Source: Porticoccaceae bacterium (lineage in GTDB: Bacteria; Pseudomonadota; Gammaproteobacteria; Pseudomonadales; Porticoccaceae). From it: DNA of 29,415 nt. This document shows, piece by piece, positions 1-7,896 of the stretch. Both the position numbers and the translations under genes were made by a program. The stretch covers positions 1-29,415 of the forward strand of contig JALOAH010000058.1 of the NCBI GenBank assembly GCA_023228865.1. Reading direction: 5' to 3'. The notes beneath the pieces were generated by a model that was not told the origin of the DNA, did no database searches, and saw only the letters and a program-made list of their open reading frames with translations. Every line of letters starts with the position of its first letter. Position 1 is the stretch's first letter.

Positions 1-187
1 TTGGCAAGGCCATGGCCAGGACGTGAAGGTGTGACAGGACTGCAACCACTCGCGGCTCTTCGACCTGGAGTGTTGGATTCGTCGCAACGCGAAGGTTTTC
101 CAGGGCGCGAGCCAGCCCCAGGCTCTGATTCATATGCCCCGGCTTGCCGTCGCTTATCACCCAGATGGCAGCGATGCTTTTCTCCAC
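1..187 (-). CDS. ELM1-like (DUF1022) family protein, N-terminal part only
   Basis: A reading frame on the minus strand runs off the left edge. Six residues into it is the motif AAIWVISDGKPGHMNQSLGL. This resembles the N-terminus of the bacterial proteins named after the mitochondrial fission factor ELM1 (Mito_fiss_Elm1, DUF1022), often annotated as predicted nucleoside-diphosphate-sugar enzymes. Their biochemical role is not established. I chose the GTG at 187 because it places the start just before the conserved block. The frame stays open to about 353, but only with TTG/CTG-type starts, and a GGAAA lies 11 nt upstream of the GTG as a weak ribosome site. The gene is divergent from ilvE. In Pseudomonas the ilvE/glnE pair sits beside LPS-core (waa) genes, so an envelope-sugar role would fit, but that is inference. 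Only 62 codons are visible. Confidence 0.6.
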   Translation of the reverse strand, partial: MEKSIAAIWVISDGKPGHMNQSLGLARALENLRVATNPTLQVEEPRVVAVLSHLHVLAMALP

Positions 188-480
188 GCAAAGATGTGTT
201 TCCAGGGAAAGGCGGGGCACCCTCAAGTTTTTCAGTGCTCCCGTCAACGAAACCAGCCCCTGGCCAATAGAGGCTGAATAGTACAACAATCGCTCCCAAA
301 CACCCACAATTGAGCCCAGATCCCGGCAATCACGAGGCTTCAGGATTCCAATTTAGGAACGTGGGGATTACAATCCCCAGCTTTCGCGCGCGCGTCATCA
401 CCGGCCAAATTCAGGGTACTGGATGGCGAAAATCCACTATGGCAAGCCGCGCCCCGTCCCTTTGTTGAGGTTCGTCCCCT
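188..480. other. Divergent intergenic region between the ELM1-like gene and ilvE
   Basis: These 293 bp separate two divergent genes and should hold both promoters. The minus frame of the ELM1-like gene is open through part of it (to about 353) but without a good start. The clearest signals are a perfect 8-bp inverted repeat at 362-379 that overlaps a good -10 hexamer for ilvE, and an alternating CG run near 385-395. I see no RNA gene or terminator. Confidence 0.5.
346..379 (+). promoter_or_regulatory. Candidate ilvE promoter with an operator-like palindrome over the -10
   Basis: TACAAT at 369-374 matches the sigma-70 -10 box in five of six positions. A weak -35 (TTCCAA, 346-351) lies 17 bp upstream. 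The inverted repeat TGGGGATT-AC-AATCCCCA (362-379) overlaps the -10, as an operator would. The poor -35 would suit an activated promoter. The leader to the ilvE ATG would be about 100 nt. I cannot name a regulator. Confidence 0.35.
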
Positions 481-1479
481 ATGTCCGCTTTTGGTTCCGT
501 GTTCATGCCTGAAATGGCTATCGCCTGGTTTGATGGTTCCGGCTGGAGCAATGCTGAAATTGTTCCCAGCGACAGCCTGACCCTCCATCCCGGCGCCCAT
601 GTCTTTCACTATTCGAGCACCTGTTTTGAAGGACTGAAAGCCTTCCGTCACCCGGACAACTCCATCAAGATCTTTCGCATGGACAAGAACATTGCCCGTT
701 TCGTCAACAGCAGCCGCATGATCGAGCTGCCCGCTTTTGACGAGGCCATGACCACAGGGATGATTCTCGACATCCTCCGCCACTGCGCCGACCACGTCCC
801 CACAGCGCCGGGTTCCATGTATATTCGCCCCACCCATATAGGCACGGAGCCGGTGATTGGCAAGGCCGCAGCGCCCTCGCTGACATCCTGTCAGTATGTG
901 TTGCTCTCTCCCGTGGGCAGCTATTTTAGTGGCGCTCCTGATTCCACCCTGCGGGTTCTGCTGGAAGAAAGCGCCATGCGTTGCGCCCCTCATATGGGCA
1001 TGACCAAAAGCGGCGGCAATTACGCCAGCGCCCTGGGTCCCACCCTCAAGGCCAAGCGCGAACTCAAGGTTGACCAGGTGCTGTTCTGCCCCAATGGCGA
1101 TGTCCAGGAAACCGGCGCCGCCAATTTTCTCCTTATTGACGGCGACACCATTGTCACCAAGGCGCTGGACAGCACCTTCCTCCACGGCGTTACCCGGGAT
1201 TCCATTCTCACCCTGGCGCGGGATATGGGCATGGATGTTCAGGAACGCCAACTGACCATTGCCGAGCTTCTCGAACGGGCGGCAAAACCCGGCTGCGAAG
1301 CGGCGCTGTCAGGCACCGCCGCCGTCCTGACCCCCGTGGGCACCCTGGTGCACGACGGCAAGGAGTACAGCGTCGGCAACGGCAAACCCGGCGCCACCAC
1401 AGCGAAACTGCGCAAGGCGCTCAACGATATTCAGTGGGGACTCGCAGAGGATCACCACGGCTGGCTGACCAGCCTGTAA
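481..1479 (+). CDS. ilvE: Branched-chain-amino-acid aminotransferase
   Basis: This 332-residue PLP-dependent, fold-type IV aminotransferase makes the last step of valine, leucine and isoleucine synthesis by moving amino groups between glutamate and branched 2-oxo acids in the cytosol. The family signature is clear: CFEGLKAFR at 48-56, the PLP-binding lysine in TKSGGNYA (K176), and QETGAANF at 209-216, with the conserved Glu at 210 that contacts the pyridine nitrogen. The length is close to that of the larger BCAT subclass, which includes long forms from Pseudomonas-like bacteria. The ATG follows a TTGAGG about 10 nt upstream. The gene converges on glnE, an arrangement also known in Pseudomonas where ilvE and glnE are neighbours. 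Nothing is broken. Confidence 0.93.
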   Translation: MSAFGSVFMPEMAIAWFDGSGWSNAEIVPSDSLTLHPGAHVFHYSSTCFEGLKAFRHPDNSIKIFRMDKNIARFVNSSRMIELPAFDEAMTTGMILDILRHCADHVPTAPGSMYIRPTHIGTEPVIGKAAAPSLTSCQYVLLSPVGSYFSGAPDSTLRVLLEESAMRCAPHMGMTKSGGNYASALGPTLKAKRELKVDQVLFCPNGDVQETGAANFLLIDGDTIVTKALDSTFLHGVTRDSILTLARDMGMDVQERQLTIAELLERAAKPGCEAALSGTAAVLTPVGTLVHDGKEYSVGNGKPGATTAKLRKALNDIQWGLAEDHHGWLTSL

Positions 1480-1485
1480 AAAACC

Positions 1486-1506
1486 CGCGCTGGGAATACC
1501 GGCGCG
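1486..1506 (-). terminator. Likely intrinsic terminator for glnE transcripts
   Basis: CGCGCTGG-GAATA-CCGGCGCG forms an 8-bp stem (one G-U pair) with a 5-nt loop. Read on the minus strand it is followed by GG and six Ts (1483-1478), the classic intrinsic terminator layout for transcription arriving from glnE. The T run overlaps the ilvE stop codon. In the ilvE direction there is no T tract. Confidence 0.6.
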
Positions 1507-1593
1507 CAATCATCGGACTTGGGGAAACCCTGATTAATTCTGTTTTCGTCACTCCCGGGTAGGCGGTAGCCCAGAAAAATCAATCGCTTATAG

Positions 1594-1613
1594 ATTCCTG
1601 CCTGCGCAGGAAT
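1594..1613. repeat. Short palindromic intergenic repeat (PAQAGI type)
   Basis: ATTCCTG-CCTGCG-CAGGAAT is a hairpin with 7-bp arms in the 274-bp gap between convergent ilvE and glnE. Read on the minus strand, it would encode NVIPAQAGIY, the hallmark of a dispersed palindromic repeat that is common between proteobacterial genes and yields spurious proteins. It may add to termination between the two convergent genes. Confidence 0.6.
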
Positions 1614-1753
1614 GACATTAATCAGAGCTTCCTTAGCAGCATCGACCCCCAACCTATCAAGAATTGTTCCATGGCCTATCTGCTGTGGTCATCAGTGCTC
1701 CATGAAAAACAATGAATACCTTTGCTTTCAGAAACAGCGTCCGTCAGCTGCCC

Positions 1754-4708
1754 CTATTGACCGCCAAATAACTGCTCCCATATTGCCACCACCTGTCGCC
1801 GGCAGTCGCTGGCGCGCTGCCAATCTCCGTTTTCGGCGTCGATGGTGCTGGGCTTGCCCTGCAGATTGAGGCGATGCCCCAGACTGCGCAGAAAAATGTA
1901 GCACTCCTGAAGCTGCACCACCTCCGCCGCAGTCATCAGTGCACAGCTGCCCATGGCGTCGAGAATGCGCATGTTGTCGGTGTACTCGATCAGCGCGGGA
2001 AATTCGCTGGCGTAGCGCAGGGCAGAGTACTGAACGATAAATTCAATATCGACGATACCGCCCGCATCCTGCTTGATATTGAAATGTTCCGCGCTGCCAG
2101 CGCCGCTGGCTTTTGAACCCAGATGGGCACGCATTTTGTCGCGCATCGCCAGGACATCGGCACAGAGTTTTTGTTGCTCCCGGCGCTGGCATAACACTCG
2201 GTCGCGAATCTGGCCAAATTGCGACGCCAGCTGACTGTCTCCGGCCACTGGCCGCGCCCGCACCAACGCCTGATGCTCCCAGGTCCAGGCGTTTTCCAGC
2301 TGGTATCTGGCAAAAGCGTCGAGGCTGGTGACCAGCAAGCCGGAGTTGCCGTTGGGGCGCAGACGCGTATCCACTTCGTAGAGGTGGCCACCCACGGTCT
2401 GGGTGCTGAGAACATGAATCAGGCGCTGGCAGAGGCGCATAAAATAGCTGTTGTTGTCGATTTTGCGCTCGCCGTCGCTGTAGAGGTTCGGGCTGGCGTT
2501 GTGGAGAAATACCAGATCCAGGTCAGAACCATGCCCCAGCTCGATCCCCCCCAGCTTGCCGTAGCCAATCACCAGCAGGCCGGGATCGGGGTCGGCGGCG
2601 TCTATTTTGCCGGGGCGGCCGTGGCGGGCGATCATCCACTCCCAGGCCATGGCCAATACCTGGTCAAGAATCACTTCCGCCAGCCAGGTGAGGTTGTCGC
2701 TGACTTTCATCAACGGCAATGCGCCCTCCACTTCGCAGGCGGCAATGCGCAGCCCCTGGGCGCGGCGAAAATAGCGCAGGGCTTCCATCTGGGCTTCGAG
2801 GTCGTCCGCGGGAATGCGCAGCATCAGCTGGCGCAATTCCTGGGAGATGCTCTGCTTGTTCGCGGGCGTAAACAATGTCCGCACGTCGAGGAGCTCATCG
2901 AGCAGTGCCGGATAGCGGCCAATCTGTTCCCCTATCCAGCTGCTCGCGGAGCACAAATACACCAGCTGGCGCAGGGCGTCGGGGTTTTCTGTCATCAGCA
3001 CCAGGTAGGCACTGCGGCGCAGTATGGCTTCCACCAGGGGAATGATGCGCTCCAGCGCCAGGTGGCCATTGGGCTGTGCCGCACAGTGGCTGAGCAGCAG
3101 GGGCACGAAGCGATCCAGGCGTTCGCGCACACTGGCGGTCAGGGCTTTTACTGTGCGGCTTTCCCGCAAAGCCAGAAGCAGGGCGGCGGCGAGATCGGCC
3201 TCGGCAAAGCCCATTGCAGCCAAATCCTCGGCAAAAACTCTGGCGTCTTCCGCTCCCAGCCACAGGGCTTTCGCCGCCTGAAGGGGAGCCGCCAGCTGGT
3301 GCTCCTGGGGAGATTCGGCGGCAATGCCGGCAAAAATGGTTTTTACCAGCTTGCGATGGCTTTCCAGTTGCCGATAAAACTCCGCCCAGCAGGGGAAACC
3401 CATAACCGCAGCGACAATCGCTCGCCCCTGATCATCCACGGGCAGCAACTGGGTCTGCTTGTCTGCCATCCCCTGAATGGCGTGCTCGGTATTGCGCAAA
3501 AATTCATAGGCCGACCACAGTTTTTCGCTATCCCCCGGCGGCAGCAGCTGTTCACCGCCAAGCAGCTCCAGAATGATTCGAAGACTGGGATTTTGAAAAC
3601 GCAGATCCTTGCCGCCACGAATCAACTGAAACGCCTGGGCGATAAATTCGACTTCGCGAATGCCACCGGCGCTTTTTTTAACATCATCGACAACGCCGAG
3701 GCGCGCCACTTCCCGGTTGATCAACGCCTTCATATCGCGCAGGGACTGAATCGCCGTAAAATCAATGTATTTGCGGTAGGTGAAGGGGCGCAAAATGGTC
3801 ATCAGCGCCGCGCTGTCTTGCCCGCGCCCGGCCACTGCCCGCGCCTTGATCATAGCGTAGCGCTCCCAGTCCCGCCCCTGGGTTTGGTAGTACTCCTCCA
3901 TGGCATCAAAATTGAGCACCAGCGAGCCGCTGTCGCCATAGGGGCGCAGGCGCATATCGACGCGAAACACAAAACCATCCGCCGTGTTGCTGTCCAGAGC
4001 CTGAATCAGTTTTTGGGCAAGGCGAATAAAGAATTCCTGGTTGCTGACCTGTTTTCTGCCATTGCGGGTTTCGCCGTCTTCGGGAAAGGCAAAAATCAGA
4101 TCGATATCCGAGGACACATTCAGCTCCCAGGCACCCATTTTGCCCATGCCGAGCACCACCAGCTGCTGAGGTTCGCCGCTGTATTTGCCCACCGGCGTGC
4201 CCAGCTGGGTTTCGATGAGGGGGTGGAGAAACCTGATGGCCTCGCCAATGCAGGCCTCGGCAAGCCGGGTGACATCGCCAGTGGTTTCAAGCATGGCTCC
4301 CCGCCGGGCAAAATCCCGCCAGACGATGCGCACCATTTCGCGGCGGCGAAACTGGCGCAAGACGCGGTGCAGTGCCTTTTCATCGTCGGCGCCGCCGACA
4401 AGGGCGGCGAGCTTTTGGCGATAGCACTGCTCTGTGTAGGCGCTGCCGAGGTCGCCGCTGGCGCAGAGATTTTCGAGCACATCCGGCCAGGTCAAACAGG
4501 TTTCGTAGACGAACTTGCTGCAGCTCCACACTCGAAGTAATTGTGCGGCGAAATCTGCATCCTCAAGCTGTTTAAGCAGCCAGTGGTCGGGGCTGACCCC
4601 ATGGCGATCACAGAAATTTTCCAGCCGCGCCCTGCCAAGAGCCAGTACGGCTTCGGGCATCTGCTCCGCGTGCAGTTGGGCAATTCGCTTTTTAATATCA
4701 ACCATCAT
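1754..4708 (-). CDS. glnE: Bifunctional glutamine synthetase adenylyltransferase/adenylyl-removing enzyme
   Basis: GlnE adds AMP to, and removes it from, a tyrosine of glutamine synthetase in answer to PII and glutamine, setting nitrogen assimilation. The 984-residue protein shows the expected duplication of nucleotidyltransferase domains. The N-terminal deadenylylating half has GMGKMG (187-192) and SSDIDLIF (199-206). The C-terminal adenylylating half has GYGKLG (715-720) and GSDLDLVF (727-734), followed by EVDTRLRPNGNSG. The metal-binding Asp pairs are intact in both halves. The length is slightly above that of the E. coli enzyme. The start lies inside the end of the upstream ATPase gene (11-nt overlap). 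A second ATG at 4705 is better spaced from GGCGG and may be the true start. A terminator-like hairpin lies near 1486-1506. Confidence 0.95.
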   Translation of the reverse strand: MMVDIKKRIAQLHAEQMPEAVLALGRARLENFCDRHGVSPDHWLLKQLEDADFAAQLLRVWSCSKFVYETCLTWPDVLENLCASGDLGSAYTEQCYRQKLAALVGGADDEKALHRVLRQFRRREMVRIVWRDFARRGAMLETTGDVTRLAEACIGEAIRFLHPLIETQLGTPVGKYSGEPQQLVVLGMGKMGAWELNVSSDIDLIFAFPEDGETRNGRKQVSNQEFFIRLAQKLIQALDSNTADGFVFRVDMRLRPYGDSGSLVLNFDAMEEYYQTQGRDWERYAMIKARAVAGRGQDSAALMTILRPFTYRKYIDFTAIQSLRDMKALINREVARLGVVDDVKKSAGGIREVEFIAQAFQLIRGGKDLRFQNPSLRIILELLGGEQLLPPGDSEKLWSAYEFLRNTEHAIQGMADKQTQLLPVDDQGRAIVAAVMGFPCWAEFYRQLESHRKLVKTIFAGIAAESPQEHQLAAPLQAAKALWLGAEDARVFAEDLAAMGFAEADLAAALLLALRESRTVKALTASVRERLDRFVPLLLSHCAAQPNGHLALERIIPLVEAILRRSAYLVLMTENPDALRQLVYLCSASSWIGEQIGRYPALLDELLDVRTLFTPANKQSISQELRQLMLRIPADDLEAQMEALRYFRRAQGLRIAACEVEGALPLMKVSDNLTWLAEVILDQVLAMAWEWMIARHGRPGKIDAADPDPGLLVIGYGKLGGIELGHGSDLDLVFLHNASPNLYSDGERKIDNNSYFMRLCQRLIHVLSTQTVGGHLYEVDTRLRPNGNSGLLVTSLDAFARYQLENAWTWEHQALVRARPVAGDSQLASQFGQIRDRVLCQRREQQKLCADVLAMRDKMRAHLGSKASGAGSAEHFNIKQDAGGIVDIEFIVQYSALRYASEFPALIEYTDNMRILDAMGSCALMTAAEVVQLQECYIFLRSLGHRLNLQGKPSTIDAENGDWQRASDCRRQVVAIWEQLFGGQ

Positions 4709-6476
4709 GATCCGCCGTCACCCGCAATACTTCTTCCACCGAGGTCAGTCCCGCGGCTATTTTTTTGGCGCCGCTCAGGCGCAGGGTTCGCATGCCCTCC
4801 TTCAAGGCCTGGGCGCGCAGAACGGCAATATCGGTGTGTTCAGAAATCGCGCTTTTGAGGGCTTTGCTTGCCGGCATAATTTCGTAGATACCCTGACGAC
4901 CCAGAAAGCCGGTGTTGCGACACTCAAGGCAACCCACCGGCTGAAACACCTGGGGGGGACAGTCAATTCGCCAGGGGCTTACCAATTGCTGCCAGACATT
5001 GTCATCCACGGCCGTCCGCTCCTTGCAGTGGGGGCACAACAGGCGCACCAGGCGCTGTGCCATAACCCCGTTGAGCGTCACCCGCAGCAGATGGGCGGGA
5101 ATACCCAGATCCTGAAGCCGGGTTATGGCGCCGGGAGCGTCATTGGTATGGAGTGTGGACAGCACCAAATGGCCGGTGAGCGCCGCCTGAATCGCCATAT
5201 CGGCGGTTTCGCCATCGCGAATTTCCCCCACCATGATAATGTCGGGATCCTGGCGCATCAGGGTGCGAATGCCAGAGGCAAAATCCAGCTCAATATTGTG
5301 CTGTACCTGGGTTTGGTTAAAGGCATCCACCACCATTTCGATAGGATCTTCCACGGTGCTGACATTGACCTCTTCGGTGGCCAGCTGCTTGAGAGTGGAA
5401 TAGAGGGTGGTGGTTTTGCCCGACCCTGTCGGCCCGGTAACCAGAACGATGCCGTGGGGTCTGGATACCATCTCCTGCCAGCGCTGGTGATCCTGGCCGG
5501 TGAGCCCCAGATCGGTAAAACTGCGCAACAGCACCTCGGGATCAAAGATCCGCATCACCAGTTTTTCGCCAAAGGCGGTGGGCAGGGTAGAGAGACGCAA
5601 CTCAACTTCACCGCCCTGGGGCGACTGGGTTTTGACGCGGCCATCCTGGGGCTTGCGGCGTTCCGCCACGTTCATGCGGGCGAGAATTTTAAGGCGGCTG
5701 ACCATGGCCTGCATCACCTGGCTGGGCAGCTCGTAAACCTGGTGAAGAACGCCGTCAATGCGAAAACGCACCTTGCCCTTGTCGCGCCGGGGTTCGATAT
5801 GAATATCGCTGGCGCGCTGCTCAAAGGCGTACTGAAACAGCCAGTCGACAATGCGAACAATATGCTGATCCTGGGCATCCGGATCTTTTAAGCTGCCCAG
5901 GTGCAGCAACTGTTCCATATTGGTGACCGCCGGGCGCACTTCACTGCTCTGTTGTTTGCCCGCCCCCTGTACGGAGCGCGCCAGGGCGTAGAATTCTGTG
6001 GTGTATTTGCGCAAATCGTCCACATTGACAACCACTCGCCGCACCGGCTTGCGGCTCACCTGGGCTACGGTGTCGAGCCAGCCCAGCATAAAGGGTTGGC
6101 CGGTGGCGATGACCACCTCGCTCTCTGTGACTTCGACACAGAGAATATTGTGGCGCTTGGCAAACTCAAACGACATTACCGCGGTCAGTGCGGGAACGTT
6201 GGCCTTGAGGGGATCGATATGCCAGAGGGGCAGCCCGCATTTCTCGGCAAACCAGGAGGACAAGCTCTCCACATCCAGGGTTCTGCCCGCCATTTTGTTG
6301 TTTTCCGGCTGGAGGCTGGCGATATAGCTCAGGGGATGCCATTGAAGCTGCTCGCGGCTGCGCTCCTGGCTGCTGATTCTGTTGGCTTCGGCGCGACTGA
6401 GCAGGCCGTCGTTGACCAATTCCACGAGCAGCACGGGAACATCGAGAGTGCGCTCCACCCCTTTGGGAAACTGCAT
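4698..6476 (-). CDS. GspE/PilB-family secretion or pilus assembly ATPase
   Basis: This is a cytoplasmic hexameric ATPase of the type II secretion/T4P superfamily. An N-terminal MshE-N-like domain (about residues 45-170) precedes the ATPase core. The core shows Walker A GPTGSGKTTT (348-357), the Asp box VEDPIE, Walker B DIIMVGEIRD (412-421) and the His box GHLVLSTLHT. A four-cysteine zinc site is present (CPHC 481-484, CLEC 516-519), typical of GspE and PilB and absent from PilT/PilU. The start at 6476 (592 residues) is chosen because AAAGGA lies 7 nt upstream; an in-frame alternative at 6530 has no such site. It is not next to pilC/pilD or gsp genes, so calling it PilB or GspE would be a guess. 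It is co-transcribed and overlapping with glnE. Confidence 0.88.
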   Translation of the reverse strand: MQFPKGVERTLDVPVLLVELVNDGLLSRAEANRISSQERSREQLQWHPLSYIASLQPENNKMAGRTLDVESLSSWFAEKCGLPLWHIDPLKANVPALTAVMSFEFAKRHNILCVEVTESEVVIATGQPFMLGWLDTVAQVSRKPVRRVVVNVDDLRKYTTEFYALARSVQGAGKQQSSEVRPAVTNMEQLLHLGSLKDPDAQDQHIVRIVDWLFQYAFEQRASDIHIEPRRDKGKVRFRIDGVLHQVYELPSQVMQAMVSRLKILARMNVAERRKPQDGRVKTQSPQGGEVELRLSTLPTAFGEKLVMRIFDPEVLLRSFTDLGLTGQDHQRWQEMVSRPHGIVLVTGPTGSGKTTTLYSTLKQLATEEVNVSTVEDPIEMVVDAFNQTQVQHNIELDFASGIRTLMRQDPDIIMVGEIRDGETADMAIQAALTGHLVLSTLHTNDAPGAITRLQDLGIPAHLLRVTLNGVMAQRLVRLLCPHCKERTAVDDNVWQQLVSPWRIDCPPQVFQPVGCLECRNTGFLGRQGIYEIMPASKALKSAISEHTDIAVLRAQALKEGMRTLRLSGAKKIAAGLTSVEEVLRVTADHDG

Positions 6477-6502
6477 AGATTTATCCTTTAGATTGCGTTT
6501 CG

Positions 6503-6530
6503 ATTGTAGGGGAATGGCCGACAAAGGCAA
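6503..6530 (-). promoter_or_regulatory. Candidate sigma-70 promoter for the GspE-like ATPase-glnE unit
   Basis: On the minus strand, TTGCCT (6530-6525) and TACAAT (6508-6503) are 16 bp apart, giving a short leader before AAAGGA and the ATG at 6476. An inverted repeat, GGGAATGG (6510-6517) with CCATTCCC (6534-6541), straddles the promoter and could be an operator or hairpin. Confidence 0.45.
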
Positions 6531-6541
6531 AGCCCATTCCC
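6510..6541. repeat. 8-bp inverted repeat in the argE/ATPase divergent region
   Basis: GGGAATGG (6510-6517) and CCATTCCC (6534-6541) are perfect complements separated by 16 nt. They lie between the divergent argE and ATPase genes and overlap the predicted promoter spacer. A protein-binding site shared by both directions is possible. I do not recognise an ArgR box. Confidence 0.4.
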
Positions 6542-6698
6542 TCAGCGCCAGAGCCTGTCATTCGGCAAATCTTTTGCGGCGGCAATCCGGTAAAAATGGT
6601 ATTTTTAACGGCGCGGCCAAAAGACTGGGAACAGGTTCTCTCCCCAGGAATGGCAGCGCCAACACTACCAACCAGGTTTGCTCCTGCAAGGCTCGGCC

Positions 6699-7850
6699 AT
6701 GAAACTCGAACAGATGATCCAAAACCTGATCGCCACCAACTCGATCAGCAGCACCTCCCCAGGCCACGACCACGGCAACCTGGAGGTGATCGAAATGCTC
6801 GCCCAATGGCTCGACGATCTCGGTTTTGCCACTGAAATCATGCGCCTTGACCACCCCCACAAGGCCAACCTTATCGCCACCTATGGCAGCGGTTCCGGCG
6901 GCCTGGTACTGGCGGGGCACTCAGACACCGTGCCCTGCGATGAAGCCCTGTGGCAACAAAATCCCTTCAAGCTGACAGAGCGTGATGGCCGCTTCTACGG
7001 CCTTGGCGCCGCCGATATGAAAAGTTTTTTTGCCCTCGCCATCGAGGCTTTCAAGCCCCTGGCCGACCAGCATTTCAAACAGCCCCTGATTATTCTCGCC
7101 ACCGCTGACGAAGAGTCATCCATGTCCGGCGCCATGGCGCTGGTGGAGGCGGGAAAACCTGTAGCCCGCCGCGCCCTGATCGGTGAACCCACCAGTATGA
7201 AACCCATTGTCATGCACAAGGGCATCATGGTCGAATCCCTCAGCATCCAGGGTCAGTCCGGCCATTCCAGTAACCCCCACCTCGGCCGCAATGCCCTGCA
7301 AACTCTGCAAAAGGTGTTGACCGAGCTCTGCCAAATACAGGCGGAATTGCGCGCCCAGTACCGCTCGCCGCTGTTTGCGGTGGATTACCCCACCCTTAAT
7401 CTCGGCTGTGTTCACGGTGGCGACAACCACAACCGCATCTGCGGCCATTGCGAGCTGGACTTTGAAATTCGCCCCCTGCCCGGCATGGATGTGGTTGAAC
7501 TCCAGCACATGCTCAACGCCAGACTGCTTCCCCTCGGCGAGGCGGAGGGCACCCCCATCACCCTGAAAAACTTCAGTGTCCCTTCATTTGCCAGCGGCGA
7601 CAACAGCGCCCTGGCCGCACTGTGCAAGCGCTTGACCGGCCAACCTCCGGAGGCGGTGGCTTTTGCCACTGAAGCCCCCTTCCTGCAACAACTGGGCATG
7701 GATGTGGTGGTGATGGGACCCGGCAATATCGATCAGGCGCACCAGCCCAATGAATATCTCGGCCTGGCGCAAATCAACCCCGCAGTGGAGCTGATACGAA
7801 AACTGATTATTGACAGCTGTTTGCAGGAAACCCTGTCAGAAGCGAGCTGA
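6699..7850 (+). CDS. argE: Acetylornithine deacetylase
   Basis: ArgE is an M20-family metal-dependent hydrolase that splits N-acetylornithine to ornithine and acetate in arginine synthesis. The 383 residues show the family's metal site in order: AGHSDTVP (H74, D76), GAADMKS (D106) and TADEESS (E138, E139). The closing HQPNEYL motif is also present. The chosen ATG has AAGG 7 nt upstream and aligns with known ArgE N-termini. A TTG start at 6678 would add seven residues and is less likely. argA follows after 46 nt, so the two probably form one transcript. Having both ArgE and ArgA of the linear pathway is consistent, although many pseudomonads also use ArgJ, which is not visible here. Confidence 0.93.
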   Translation: MKLEQMIQNLIATNSISSTSPGHDHGNLEVIEMLAQWLDDLGFATEIMRLDHPHKANLIATYGSGSGGLVLAGHSDTVPCDEALWQQNPFKLTERDGRFYGLGAADMKSFFALAIEAFKPLADQHFKQPLIILATADEESSMSGAMALVEAGKPVARRALIGEPTSMKPIVMHKGIMVESLSIQGQSGHSSNPHLGRNALQTLQKVLTELCQIQAELRAQYRSPLFAVDYPTLNLGCVHGGDNHNRICGHCELDFEIRPLPGMDVVELQHMLNARLLPLGEAEGTPITLKNFSVPSFASGDNSALAALCKRLTGQPPEAVAFATEAPFLQQLGMDVVVMGPGNIDQAHQPNEYLGLAQINPAVELIRKLIIDSCLQETLSEAS

Positions 7851-7896
7851 GGTATTTATAATCAGCCCATTCATCGCCAGCCATGCGGGATTGCCA

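Noticed and set aside
1..270. Plus-strand open frame of 89 codons at the left edge
   Set aside because: It starts at the window edge, has no family motif and is Pro/Arg-rich. The minus strand over the same bases carries the recognisable ELM1-like motif.
1452..1652. Minus-strand 66-codon frame containing VIPAQAGIY
   Set aside because: This is the well-known spurious translation of a palindromic intergenic repeat, not a gene.
2219..4540. Very long plus-strand open frame (773 codons) opposite glnE
   Set aside because: It is an antisense shadow created by codon bias in a GC-rich gene. It is rich in His, Gln and Gly, with no domain motif, and glnE is unmistakable.
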